DNA from: Chloroflexi bacterium 44-23
GTDB taxonomy: Bacteria > Chloroflexota > Anaerolineae > Anaerolineales > Anaerolineaceae
Assembly: GCA_001899005.1 (NCBI GenBank)
Contig: MKUW01000013.1
Span: forward strand, 230,878-294,877
Direction: 5' to 3'
Length of the DNA stretch: 64,000 nucleotides
Part shown: positions 25,916 through 35,030 of the stretch, one piece after another
Layout: each line of letters starts with the position of its first letter
Position numbering within the stretch: the stretch's first letter is position 1
The notes under the pieces: generated by a model
The model's database searches: none
Seen by the model: the letters and a program-made list of their open reading frames with translations, nothing else
Told to the model about the DNA's origin: nothing
Made by a program: the position numbers and the translations under genes

Positions 25916-27198
25916 TCATCCCCTTCCAGGTTGTGATAAGCACGGTCAAGTAATTGCACCGGATGGACTACTTCTATAGCCAAATTGTTGCGACGGATTC
26001 CGGAAGCAATTTGCATTTGACATCCGGGACAGCCAGAACTTACGATTTCCGCCCGGGTGGAACGAATATTTTCTACTTTACGATCCATTACCCGGGTGGA
26101 TGTCTCATAATGTGTGATTAATTGGCTACCAGCTGATCCACAACACCAATCAGATTCCGGCATTTCAATAAACTCGAGCCCAGCGATCATTTTTAGTAAA
26201 TTGCGCGGTTCTTTCCAGATCCCTTGGGCGCGTTTTAAGTGGCAGGGGTCATGATAGGTTACACGTGCATCGATGCGGCCGGTTGGTTTTTCGAGCGGAA
26301 TAGACATTAAGAATTGACTAATATCCTGCACTTTTGTGCTAAAGGCAGCGGAGCGCTCTGCCCAATCCGGGACATGGGCCAGAATTTCACCATACTCTTT
26401 AAGCTTGGATCCGCAGGTGGCACAATCGGTAATGATGGTATCTACATCCACCTTTTCGAAGAGCGCGATATTTTGCTTTGCATGTTTTTCTACCAGATCC
26501 TGGCGGCCATAACCGGCAGCCGGCATCCCACAGCAGACTGTCTCCTTGGGTGTAATGATGGTGCAGCCATTGCGAGCCAGAACCCTTACTGTGGCGGCAC
26601 TTTCTTCGGAAAACATTAAGCTTTGGGCGCAGCCCAGGAAAAACCCTACCCGGTAGCGTGTTTCGCCAACCGCCTTCGTTTCGAGCGGCAATACCTGCCG
26701 CAAGGGGCGGGTGGGTTGGTGAGGCAGCATGGCTTCCATGTCTCGCAATTGGGAAGAAAACAAACGGCGAATAGCGAGAGCATAGACCAATTTTCGCAGA
26801 CCAATCGCTTCATAAATACGTAATGGTAGGGTGGCCAGTTCCATTTTGGCTGGTCTGCCGATTAATCCGCCAAAGAGTTTCTCTTTCCAGGCAGCCGGTT
26901 TGATTTGCTCCTGCACAAAACGCATCTCAATTGCCAGATCGGCTGGGTGGATGCCAACCGGACAGGCATCATTGCAAGCCATACACGCAAAGCAGGCATA
27001 CATCTGTTCTATCAGGTTGGAACTTAATTCTAGCTCACCTTCCAGTCCTTTACGCGCCAGGGCTACCCTTCCGCGAGGCGAGGCTGTTTCATCAAGATAT
27101 TCACGGTAGGTTGGGCAGACAGCCAGGCAGAGGCCGCAACGAATGCAGTTCAGATATTCATTTTCTGAAGGTATTTTCAAGAGGTTTAATTCAGTCAA
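25900..27198 (-). CDS. GlcF-like Fe-S oxidoreductase with two CCG domains
   Basis: 432 residues. Two [4Fe-4S] motifs lie at the N-terminus (CIRCGLCLAVCPTY about residue 18, CFACMACNDACPVG about residue 69). They are followed by two cysteine-rich CCG domains (ETVCCGMPAAGYG and DPCHLKRAQG with ESDWCCGSAG), as in GlcF and heterodisulfide-reductase-like subunits. It takes electrons from the flavoprotein at 24533-25915 and probably delivers them to the quinone pool. The start at 27198 follows the TIM-barrel gene by 29 bases. Confidence 0.87.
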   Translation of the reverse strand: MTELNLLKIPSENEYLNCIRCGLCLAVCPTYREYLDETASPRGRVALARKGLEGELELSSNLIEQMYACFACMACNDACPVGIHPADLAIEMRFVQEQIKPAAWKEKLFGGLIGRPAKMELATLPLRIYEAIGLRKLVYALAIRRLFSSQLRDMEAMLPHQPTRPLRQVLPLETKAVGETRYRVGFFLGCAQSLMFSEESAATVRVLARNGCTIITPKETVCCGMPAAGYGRQDLVEKHAKQNIALFEKVDVDTIITDCATCGSKLKEYGEILAHVPDWAERSAAFSTKVQDISQFLMSIPLEKPTGRIDARVTYHDPCHLKRAQGIWKEPRNLLKMIAGLEFIEMPESDWCCGSAGSQLITHYETSTRVMDRKVENIRSTRAEIVSSGCPGCQMQIASGIRRNNLAIEVVHPVQLLDRAYHNLEGDEWKKD

Positions 27199-27227
27199 TT
27201 CAAGTGAGCCTTCCGATTGAAAGTTAA

Positions 27228-28061
27228 TTACTCGATTTCAAAATAGGGTTCCAAGCTTTTCTTAGCGCTCTGCAATGCCTGTTTAGCAATTTGTAGAGGA
27301 TCTTGCTGCCAATACGCCGGGCGAAAGAGTTCGATCGAGCAATGGCCGTTGTATCCAATTTTGCTGAGCTGAGCGCAGATTTCCGCCAGTGGTACTACGC
27401 CATCTCCGGGAAAGAGACGCGTGGCATCTCCGGCGGCTTCTTTGGGTGTATCTTCCAGGTCATCCAGATGCAGGGCAAAAATACGTTCGGGATCCAGCAG
27501 TGCCAGCTCAGAAATCAGACCACCGCCGCCATAAAAATGAGCGGTATCTATGACCATACCCACATTTTCGCGGTTGGTCTTACTTACAATTTCCCAGGCA
27601 CCGCGCGGTGTTCGAACCGAAGACCAACCCATCCCCAAAAATTCAAACGCCAGCCTGACCCCGTAATCGGCTGCAATATCACCGAGATCTTGCAATACGT
27701 TCACATATTCTGTGACGACTTCCGCCCAGGTTGTTTCACGATTTGGCAGGGGTGAGGGGACAACGACGATAGTGGGGCAGCCGATTGCACGGGCAATTTC
27801 TGAAAGCTGCCGGCATCTTTGCTGAACTTGAGGATACTCATCTCCGCGAAAGCCAATGAATACAATTGCGTCCAGTGCTACGGGTTGAATCTGGTTAACC
27901 CTGAAAAGTGATTGCAATTCAGTGATTGTGTGAGAACTTAAGTAGGCATCCACTTTTTCAGCCCAAACTTCGAGCGCTTGGAAACCGGCTTTCTTACTGA
28001 CATGTATATCTGTTTCGAGATCACTGGTCATGGTTGTAGCACCATGGAAGCAAATTTTCAT
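27228..28061 (-). CDS. Sugar phosphate isomerase/epimerase family protein (TIM barrel, AP_endonuc_2)
   Basis: 277 residues, xylose-isomerase-like barrel. Visible elements are [36 protein letters not shown] (the Glu metal ligand), [12 protein letters not shown] (Asp, His) and HLDDLED, with a final [11 protein letters not shown] (Glu). These give the usual metal-binding set of IolI/IolE/hydroxypyruvate isomerase relatives. It is different from IolO in the same cluster. It could be a keto-inositol isomerase or act on a uronate; the sequence does not decide. Confidence 0.75.
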   Translation of the reverse strand: MKICFHGATTMTSDLETDIHVSKKAGFQALEVWAEKVDAYLSSHTITELQSLFRVNQIQPVALDAIVFIGFRGDEYPQVQQRCRQLSEIARAIGCPTIVVVPSPLPNRETTWAEVVTEYVNVLQDLGDIAADYGVRLAFEFLGMGWSSVRTPRGAWEIVSKTNRENVGMVIDTAHFYGGGGLISELALLDPERIFALHLDDLEDTPKEAAGDATRLFPGDGVVPLAEICAQLSKIGYNGHCSIELFRPAYWQQDPLQIAKQALQSAKKSLEPYFEIE

Positions 28062-28085
28062 GTGTTGATCGCCTTCTTTAGCATT

Positions 28086-29120
28086 TTATTTTTTGTTAAG
28101 GAACTCACTCACCTTAACTGGTCTGTTTTCGCGGATAGACTTCCAGGCAGCGTAGCCCAGCACGACTGCCATCTTGCCATCGTAACCAGTAGTGGCGGTC
28201 GGCTTATCGTCACGGACTGATTCAATGAATTGGCGCACCTCATCGACATAACAGGGCGCATAGCGCTGCATGAAGAAATAAGGCGGCCGGGCAGATTGAA
28301 AGCCATCCGAATCACCCATAATGACAGTATCTTCGGCTTCGTTGCCGGCCATGGCAACACCATTTGAACAAAATACTTCCAATCGTTGGTCATAACCATA
28401 GACTGCCTGACGGCTGTTGTCAATCGCACCAACCGTACCATCTTTGAATTTTAAGCTGACGATATCGGTATCCAGATCTTTGATTTGATGAAATTCAGGC
28501 GCAACCAGAACACTGCCAATGGCGTAAACTTCATCTACTTCTCCAATCTGGAAACGAGCCATGTCAAAATCGTGGATGGTCATGTCGAGGAACATTCCGC
28601 CGGAGACTTTAAGAAATTCCATCGATGGCGGTTCCGGGTCGCGGTTGGTAATGCGCAGGATGCATGGCCGCCCAATTTTTCCGGATTGAACAATATCATG
28701 TACGCGTTGGAAACTTTTATCAAAGCGGCGATTGAACCCTACTTGAAGTTTCACCCCGGCTGCATCAACCGTCTCAAGGGCTTGATCAATTTTTTCCAAA
28801 TCAAGTGCCAGCGGCTTTTCACAGAAAATATGCTTGGCTGCCCGGGCACAATCCTGAATGATGTCTGCATGAGTATCGGTGCTGGAGGCAATCAAGACAG
28901 CCTCGAGCGTCGGATCGGCTAACAATTCGCGATAATCCTGCACTACACGTTTAACGCCGAGTTCATTCGCGATAGCCAGGGCGACATCCAGGCGAATATC
29001 ACAAATAGCAGCCAGGTTTGCCTCAGAGATTTGACGAACCACATTGGCCACATGGACACTACCCATGCGGCCAGTGCCAATTATTGCCAAATTTACCTTT
29101 CGTTTTTTTTCAGCTTTCAT
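28086..29120 (-). CDS. iolG: myo-inositol 2-dehydrogenase (IolG-type Gfo/Idh/MocA)
   Basis: 344 residues. The Rossmann motif is AIIGTGRMGSVHVANV near the N-terminus, the conserved EKP is FCEKPLALD, and the catalytic region FLDMTIHDFDMARF (Lys-Asp-His family triad) fits inositol dehydrogenases. It would oxidise myo-inositol to scyllo-inosose with NAD, the first step for IolM and IolN encoded in the same unit. The start MKAEKKRKVN is given; a few basic residues precede the first strand. Confidence 0.85.
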   Translation of the reverse strand: MKAEKKRKVNLAIIGTGRMGSVHVANVVRQISEANLAAICDIRLDVALAIANELGVKRVVQDYRELLADPTLEAVLIASSTDTHADIIQDCARAAKHIFCEKPLALDLEKIDQALETVDAAGVKLQVGFNRRFDKSFQRVHDIVQSGKIGRPCILRITNRDPEPPSMEFLKVSGGMFLDMTIHDFDMARFQIGEVDEVYAIGSVLVAPEFHQIKDLDTDIVSLKFKDGTVGAIDNSRQAVYGYDQRLEVFCSNGVAMAGNEAEDTVIMGDSDGFQSARPPYFFMQRYAPCYVDEVRQFIESVRDDKPTATTGYDGKMAVVLGYAAWKSIRENRPVKVSEFLNKK

Positions 29121-29167
29121 CTGAAATCCATTTCTCTTGAGAATGTTGGTTTTTTTCTAAAGCGAAC

Positions 29168-30211
29168 TTATGGCCGCATGACAATCTTCATAGCTTTTTT
29201 CGGTTGATGTTCCAGAGTTTTCATGTTTAATCCCAAATCCTCAAAGGCACTTAATCCTTCTTCCAAAGAAACTACTTTTGTAAAGAAAGGCTTCATATTG
29301 AGGCGGTTCTCACGGAAAAGTCGAATGGATGGCACCATAGTGTTCTGACCCAAATAGAGACCCAGGATTTTGGTAGCCCAGCGTGTGATCTCATTCGGAA
29401 TTACTGTCGCCGTAATGCTGGAATCCATACCGAACGGCAGCACTTTCCCGCCGGGAGTGACGCATTGCAGTGCCTGTTCCAAGGCATTGCCGGTGGCTTC
29501 TATGACAATATCTGCTTTGCGACCATAAGTGAATTCTGTGATTTTATCAACCACATTGACTTCATTTGGATTCCAGACGGTCAGGCCACATTCTTTGGCG
29601 ACACTGATGCGGTAAGGATCAATCTCAGTTACAGCCACTTTGGCAGCAATATTTTTTGCAAATTGAGCGAAAAGATAACCAATCGGTCCAAAACCAAGGA
29701 TCATGACATAATCGTAAGGCAGCATTAAGAGCGTGTTCATGCCATTGACCACAGTTGCCAGGGTTTCCACTTGAGTGCCGAGCACATCATCAATTTCAGC
29801 CGGTAAAACGAAGCATTGTTTCTCGGGCACCAGACAATATTCGGCATAACCACCATTACGCATAACACCCAGAGCACTGGTTTTAATATCTACACACTGG
29901 CTGGTTAAACCCATCCGGCAGAAATCACAAAAACCGCAGCGGATGTTGTTATCTACGGCAACAATATCTCCTAATTTAATATGGTGAACATGAGAACCGA
30001 TTTCCACAACCTCACCGCAAAATTCATGTCCGAGCACTGTATTGGGTCGATAGTGATGTTTTCCCTCGACAATCTTGACATCACTGCCGCAGATACCGAC
30101 AGCTTTGACACGCAAGACCACGTCATCCGGATCTACGACGTGTGGGATTGGCAAGTTTTCCATGACTACCTTACCGACATCTTTCATAACGAGCGCTTTC
30201 ATTGTATCCAT
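29168..30211 (-). CDS. Zinc-dependent medium-chain alcohol/polyol dehydrogenase
   Basis: 347 residues. The catalytic zinc motif is GICGSDVKI with GHEFCGEV, the structural zinc cluster CGFCDFCRMGLTSQC, the Rossmann motif GFGPIG. It resembles sorbitol, threonine and L-iditol/L-gulonate dehydrogenases. The start at 30211 (MDTMKALV) is chosen for the AGGAGATTT site 7 bases upstream. It is the first gene after the operator-like palindrome at 30240-30255, so it heads the second transcription unit of the cluster. A second oxidation of a polyol or aldonate is likely; the substrate is unknown. Confidence 0.83.
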   Translation of the reverse strand: MDTMKALVMKDVGKVVMENLPIPHVVDPDDVVLRVKAVGICGSDVKIVEGKHHYRPNTVLGHEFCGEVVEIGSHVHHIKLGDIVAVDNNIRCGFCDFCRMGLTSQCVDIKTSALGVMRNGGYAEYCLVPEKQCFVLPAEIDDVLGTQVETLATVVNGMNTLLMLPYDYVMILGFGPIGYLFAQFAKNIAAKVAVTEIDPYRISVAKECGLTVWNPNEVNVVDKITEFTYGRKADIVIEATGNALEQALQCVTPGGKVLPFGMDSSITATVIPNEITRWATKILGLYLGQNTMVPSIRLFRENRLNMKPFFTKVVSLEEGLSAFEDLGLNMKTLEHQPKKAMKIVMRP

Positions 30212-30239
30212 TTCAAATCTCCTGTTTTTTTTGTATTTT

Positions 30240-30255
30240 TTGCACACGTGTGCAA
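30240..30255. promoter_or_regulatory. LacI-type operator TTGCACACGTGTGCAA
   Basis: A 16-bp perfect palindrome in the 86-base gap between kdgK and the dehydrogenase gene. Its 14-bp core TGCACACGTGTGCA is identical to the site at 36084-36097 before the lacI-type gene. The even, CpG-containing centre is typical of LacI-family operators. It suggests a second, separately controlled start of transcription for the iol half of the cluster. No strong -10/-35 pair is obvious. Confidence 0.75.
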
Positions 30256-30297
30256 TTTGTTGAAAAAAATAATAATACTAACAATGTGATTTTTTCA

Positions 30298-31380
30298 TTA
30301 ACGCTGAATTCGAGCTGAGCCACCTTTTGCAAAAGACCGAACTTGCTCTAAAGTGGCCATAGTGGTATCGCCTGGGAATGTAGTCAGCAATGCGCCGTGT
30401 GCCCAACCGATGTTGAGTGCTTCTTGTTCAGGCAGAGCGCTTAGGAGGCCATAGAATAATCCCGAAGCGAAGCCATCCCCACCGCCAACACGATCATAGA
30501 CTTCCAGCTCACAGGCGGGCGAACTATACGCCTTCCCGTCAATCCATGCTACAGCGCCCCAGGTATGGTGGTGGGTGGCGTGAACTTCACGCAGCGTGGT
30601 GGCAATCACTTTGATTTGTGGAAAGGCCTCAATTACCTGATCAAGCATGCCGAAGAAGACGCCTGGATCCAGTTTTGATTTGGCTGTAACCGCTGGACCT
30701 GCAATGCCAAGTCCGAGCTGTAAATCTTCTTCATTTCCAACCAGTACATCGACATATTTTGCGATACGTCTCAGTGTAGCCTGGGCGCGTTCATGCCCAC
30801 CCCAAATATTCCACAGCTTGGCGCGATAGTTGAGGTCAAATGAAACGACAGCGCCGGAATCTTTGGCAGCCTGCATTGCTTCGATGATCACCTCACCGGT
30901 AGATTCTGAAAGAGCAGCAAAGATGCCACCACTATGAAACCAGCGCACACCGCGACCAAATATTTGCGTCCAGTTAAAATCCGAAGGTTTAAGGTGGGCG
31001 GCAGCTTCATTGGAGCGATTATAAAAAACAATCGGCGCTCGTACACCAAATCCACGGTCACTATAGACAGTTGCCATATTCGGCCCGTTGACCCCGTTAT
31101 GCTCGAAATGCTTGTAAAACGGTTGAACTCCCATTGCCCTCACTCGTTCGGCAATGAGGGAGCCAATCGGGTAATTGACCATTGCACTGACAATGCCTGT
31201 CCGCAAACCAAAGCAGTCAGCCAGGTTGGCTGCGCAATTGAACTCACCCCCGCTGACATGGATTTTACACTCGTTTGCCTTGTGAAAGGGAACAACACCG
31301 GGATCAAGGCGGTGAATTAAGGCACCCAGTGAAAGGAAATCAAGCTGGCCTTCATTTTTAATATTCAATCCATATTGCAT
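30298..31380 (-). CDS. kdgK: 2-dehydro-3-deoxygluconokinase (KdgK-type PfkB kinase)
   Basis: 360 residues of the ribokinase fold. It has FLSLGALIHRLDPG, the substrate motif GGEFNCAANLADCFGL, SFDLNYRAKLW (KDG-kinase-like DxNxR) and the anion-hole motif RVGGGDGFASG with GGGD for GAGD. KDG kinases phosphorylate 2-keto-3-deoxygluconate to KDPG. The start at 31380 (MQYGLNIK) comes one base after the stop of the LarA-like gene. Placement after uxaE and uxuB supports KDG as the substrate. Confidence 0.82.
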   Translation of the reverse strand: MQYGLNIKNEGQLDFLSLGALIHRLDPGVVPFHKANECKIHVSGGEFNCAANLADCFGLRTGIVSAMVNYPIGSLIAERVRAMGVQPFYKHFEHNGVNGPNMATVYSDRGFGVRAPIVFYNRSNEAAAHLKPSDFNWTQIFGRGVRWFHSGGIFAALSESTGEVIIEAMQAAKDSGAVVSFDLNYRAKLWNIWGGHERAQATLRRIAKYVDVLVGNEEDLQLGLGIAGPAVTAKSKLDPGVFFGMLDQVIEAFPQIKVIATTLREVHATHHHTWGAVAWIDGKAYSSPACELEVYDRVGGGDGFASGLFYGLLSALPEQEALNIGWAHGALLTTFPGDTTMATLEQVRSFAKGGSARIQR

Positions 31381-31381
31381 A

Positions 31382-32668
31382 TCAGAATTCCTTCTTGGTG
31401 AACTGGTCTTGAATTTCAGGGTTACGCAAACGATAAAGCATTTCACCCGCTTGAGGTACTAGTAAAATACCTTCTTGTTCCTGGTTTTCCCAATCCGCCA
31501 GATTGACAATGGCTGGGTTCAGATAACCAACCCCAATTTGGTGACAGCGTTCAGGTGGAATGGCTGTGGCCAGTGTTACTTGTATGCGTGGGGTTTCAAT
31601 CATCGTAATTGGATCAAACTCGCCCATTCCGCGCAGATGGGTACTATGTGCCAATACCCCGGATGGATAATGTTTATATTTATCCCATTGTTTGACAAAA
31701 TAATCACGACAGTGATAGCCAATCTCATCGATGATCTTTCCATGCGTATAGCTAACTTCACTGATATGGGGTGCAAAAATTATGACCTCACCACCATCAG
31801 CAATGACCGGCTCCATTTTGTACATGCCTTTGGCTGCTGTCCATAGATCATCATAGAGTCGTGGCATGACAGAAAGAACACGTTTAAAAGGCGTATCCAC
31901 ATAAATGATATGAGTCCTGGCTGATAGTTCAGCTGCTGCTGCCCACGCTTCCAACGCAGTCCCAAAGAAAATACCAGCCACACCCTTGTGTGTGACTACC
32001 AGGCTGATGCAGGATACCGGCTTGCGAATAAAAGCGGCAGCCTCATTGATAATTGCGCGAATAGGCGTAGTTGGAGTGCCAATAATTTTATAGTTGGTGA
32101 TCAATGCGCCCAGCCAATGGGTAAAATTAATGATTTCAGGACCGGCGATACCCGGGATGAAATATTTATTCCCGCCTGAAAAGCCAACCACTTCATGCGG
32201 GAAAACCGGCCCGCAGATGATAATATGATCGTATTCAAAGATAAGTTTATTGATGCGGATGGGCACATCTTCAGATAGCATGCCATTTGTTTTTTCGCTG
32301 ATCATCGCGGCTGGCAAAACACCAATTTGAACAAACGTATCTGACCGATCCCATTCATGGTTATAAATATGGACTTGACCTACCCGGCCATCCTGAACAT
32401 TCTGACCAACCAGCTTTGAAAGTTGGGCATCATTCATCTTTTGGTGGGTTCCCAGGGCTACGAGATAATCCAGTTTTTCTACCCGGCCTAAAAGCTCTTG
32501 ATTAATTATATCAAACATAGCCGGCATTGGCATGCTGCGGGTTCCGTCCGGTATGATAAACAGAATCCGTTTTCCATCCAATAGCTGTGAAGAAAGCCCT
32601 TCGACGACCACTTCTTGAATGCTGCCGGTATCCAAATATTGATCAACTGCTTTTTTGCCAATCAGCAT
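31382..32668 (-). CDS. LarA-family nickel-pincer-dependent racemase/epimerase homologue (DUF2088)
   Basis: 428 residues. The LarA signatures are IPDGTRSMP (Asp41, Arg44), LVALGTHQKM (His75), and GPVFPHEVVGFSGGNKYFIP (His158, Lys168). The 10-residue spacing between His158 and Lys168 equals that of His174 and the cofactor-binding Lys184 of Lactobacillus LarA. The cofactor NPN would have to be made by LarB/LarC/LarE, not seen here. LarA relatives racemise lactate, malate and other 2-hydroxy acids, and one group epimerises D-gluconate at C2. Lying between uxuB and kdgK, a C2 epimerase of an aldonate such as D-mannonate is the best guess. The ATG at 32668 is preferred over 32707. Confidence 0.8.
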   Translation of the reverse strand: MLIGKKAVDQYLDTGSIQEVVVEGLSSQLLDGKRILFIIPDGTRSMPMPAMFDIINQELLGRVEKLDYLVALGTHQKMNDAQLSKLVGQNVQDGRVGQVHIYNHEWDRSDTFVQIGVLPAAMISEKTNGMLSEDVPIRINKLIFEYDHIIICGPVFPHEVVGFSGGNKYFIPGIAGPEIINFTHWLGALITNYKIIGTPTTPIRAIINEAAAFIRKPVSCISLVVTHKGVAGIFFGTALEAWAAAAELSARTHIIYVDTPFKRVLSVMPRLYDDLWTAAKGMYKMEPVIADGGEVIIFAPHISEVSYTHGKIIDEIGYHCRDYFVKQWDKYKHYPSGVLAHSTHLRGMGEFDPITMIETPRIQVTLATAIPPERCHQIGVGYLNPAIVNLADWENQEQEGILLVPQAGEMLYRLRNPEIQDQFTKKEF

Positions 32669-32672
32669 GGAA

Positions 32673-33509
32673 TTAGACGCCTCCAAACGCCGAGTAACCA
32701 CCATCAACCGGTACGACCAACCCGGTCACGAAAGCCGATGCAGGTGAAAGTAACCATAAGAGGGTGCCCAGTAAATCGTCTGGGGTACCAAAGCGATTCA
32801 TGGGGGTGTGAGCCAGAATGGTTTTCCCGCGATCAGTCAACTCTCCGCTTTCTTTATCGGTCAATAAATAACGATTTTGTTCCGTCAGAAAGAAGCCCGG
32901 TGCAATCGCGTTCACCCGTATCATTGGGGAATATTCCTGAGCCATGTGAACTGCCAACCACATCGTGAAATTGCTGACAGCAGCTTTGGCAGCCGAATAA
33001 CCCGGAATGCGGGTCAATGGCCGGATGGCATTCATCGAAGAGATATTGATAATATTGCCGTTCTGCTGCGTTGCCATTGCTCTACCGAAGACCTGTGACG
33101 GTAAAATAGTTCCCATTAAATTCAGGTCAACGACCCAACGGAGGGCATCCGCCGGCAAATCAAAAAAAGCAGCATCAGCACCGGTGGAAGCGCGCGGGCT
33201 ATTGCCTCCGGCACCGTTGATGAGGATGTCGATTTTTCCGTAGGTATCCAGTATCTGTTGGCTGATATCATTTAATTCGGTAATTTCGAGCACATTGCAG
33301 GCCAACCCGATGGCATGACCACCAGCATTGTTGATTTCAATGGCCAGCGCTTTCGCCGGATCTGGCTTTACATCCAAAATGACGACATTCGCGCCCAATT
33401 CGCTTAAAGTGCGGCTCATTTGGCTGCAAAGAACGCCGGCCCCTCCGGTAATGACCGCGGTTTTTTCGTGAAAATCGGTAAAAGTTAGGTTATTATTGAT
33501 TGCTTGCAT
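32673..33509 (-). CDS. uxuB: D-mannonate oxidoreductase (fructuronate reductase), SDR type (UxuB/YjmF-like)
   Basis: 278 residues, short-chain dehydrogenase. It shows the cofactor motif VITGGAGVLCSQM, NGAGGNSP, catalytic ISSMNAI with YSAAKAAV (Ser-Tyr-Lys), and a C-terminal GLVVPVDGGYSAFGGV. The family that reduces D-fructuronate to D-mannonate in Bacillus and Thermotoga is an SDR of this length, often with the same insert around GNSPRAST. Position next to tagaturonate epimerase and KDG kinase supports the call. Confidence 0.77.
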   Translation of the reverse strand: MQAINNNLTFTDFHEKTAVITGGAGVLCSQMSRTLSELGANVVILDVKPDPAKALAIEINNAGGHAIGLACNVLEITELNDISQQILDTYGKIDILINGAGGNSPRASTGADAAFFDLPADALRWVVDLNLMGTILPSQVFGRAMATQQNGNIINISSMNAIRPLTRIPGYSAAKAAVSNFTMWLAVHMAQEYSPMIRVNAIAPGFFLTEQNRYLLTDKESGELTDRGKTILAHTPMNRFGTPDDLLGTLLWLLSPASAFVTGLVVPVDGGYSAFGGV

Positions 33510-33539
33510 ACAATGAAATCTCTTTCTTGGCGTTGATTA

Positions 33540-35030
33540 TTAGCGAGCAGTAGAAGTAAAGGGTAGTAAATGACGTATAAAATGGTCTTCAAGGTTTTGA
33601 GCATACACATCAGCATGCTTTTTCAGATCCTCCATGATGTGATCATAAAACAGGAAGGAACCATCCGCCTTACGTGCGGTCAGAACTGATCCAAAAGTAA
33701 CATGAAATACTTCGCGAGCATCGAACTGGTTGATCAAACCGACCCAATCTCGCACATTTTCTGGCGCAGGTGTGTTTTCGATCAGGGCAGATACGTGATA
33801 ACTCTTGCGATCTTCTGCATAGTGGGAACGTGCAAAGCTGTAGATTTCACGTAATAAAGCAATGTCAGTATCCGCCAGGGTGTGAAGAGCCTCCAAATAA
33901 CTGGTTCCGGCAGTTTTCAAATGGACCAAGCCGCGAGTATGTTCCATTGCCAGAGCATAAATGCTGAATTTGTCTGAACCGGAATGTAAACTTAATTTGT
34001 AAGGCCCCAGTTGGCGTGCGATGGCTGCATGACCGGCGATGTCATTTTCGAAAACATTCAGGTCACCGATATAATCAACGCCCTTTTCAAAGCGACCAAC
34101 ATAGCGCGGAGCCAGGCTGACCCAGTTGACGCTCAGGCGTTTCAATTCGCTGGCAATATAATAGTGTTCGAGATGCGAAGTGGCTAATTCAGTTTCATCG
34201 ACAGACACTTCCAATTCAAATGGGCGTCCAGTTGCCTGCAGAGTCAGGTGATTGTACATTTGGCTGACATGCCAGACTGCTTGTCCATATTTTGCCATTG
34301 CCCGTATCAGTGCCTCTTCGCTAAAATGAAGCTGTAAGTTTTCTACCTCAAATGTTTTACCTAATAATTTGTTCTCATCAAAACCCATGCCGGGCGGCAG
34401 TTGATCAATTAACTGTTTCAACTGGCTGGTTGTGGCCTCAGCCGTTATATTGCGTACATGCTCACCCGGATCGATGGTGAAAAAGGTATATCCGGCAGCC
34501 AGACATTGATCGATATCTTCCGGACTTTTTAAATGATCGGCATCCGCCCCCACACCTGCCTGCCAGCCCTCCTGGAATATACCCCAGGTGGCATCATCCA
34601 TAACTTCCTGCGGGCTGCGATGAGTGCGTATCATCTCGCGGATTGATTGCTGTGCAAAAATGGGTGCTATCGATCCGCCGCATCTTTGCAAGGCTCGCAC
34701 ATGACCGGGTGTGGCCAGGCCGAGGCGGTCACCCATCCCGGCTGAAGTTTGTAACCCTAACACACGCGGCTGTAGCCATTCAAAATCCACCCGCAATTGC
34801 TGGGCATTGTGGGCGGAAAGAGGGCATAAGATGAGCTTCTTATCTGATAGTTCGCTATAGGTACCTTCATAATTTATCGGAGATGTATCAGCCGGGTCAA
34901 TCAGGATGATCAGCTTGCGGTGGTCTGCTTCTATTGCTAAAGCATATTCACGCTCTTTTTTAACTTGCAGCGATTGCGGCAAAAGCTTAAGATTCCTGGA
35001 AAGCAAACGCGCGAAGGTATCTTCATTCAT
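33540..35030 (-). CDS. uxaE: Tagaturonate epimerase (UxaE-type)
   Basis: About 496 residues. The protein matches what I remember of the tagaturonate/fructuronate epimerase family (T. maritima TM0440): GMGDRLGLATPGHVRAL, AGVGADADHLKSPEDID, FFTIDPGEHV and a late KLSLHSGSDKFSIY block. It interconverts D-tagaturonate and D-fructuronate, linking IolO to UxuB. The start at 35030 (MNEDTFARL) overlaps the end of the LacI-type gene by 8 bases, so the two are co-translated. Confidence 0.85.
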   Translation of the reverse strand: MNEDTFARLLSRNLKLLPQSLQVKKEREYALAIEADHRKLIILIDPADTSPINYEGTYSELSDKKLILCPLSAHNAQQLRVDFEWLQPRVLGLQTSAGMGDRLGLATPGHVRALQRCGGSIAPIFAQQSIREMIRTHRSPQEVMDDATWGIFQEGWQAGVGADADHLKSPEDIDQCLAAGYTFFTIDPGEHVRNITAEATTSQLKQLIDQLPPGMGFDENKLLGKTFEVENLQLHFSEEALIRAMAKYGQAVWHVSQMYNHLTLQATGRPFELEVSVDETELATSHLEHYYIASELKRLSVNWVSLAPRYVGRFEKGVDYIGDLNVFENDIAGHAAIARQLGPYKLSLHSGSDKFSIYALAMEHTRGLVHLKTAGTSYLEALHTLADTDIALLREIYSFARSHYAEDRKSYHVSALIENTPAPENVRDWVGLINQFDAREVFHVTFGSVLTARKADGSFLFYDHIMEDLKKHADVYAQNLEDHFIRHLLPFTSTAR

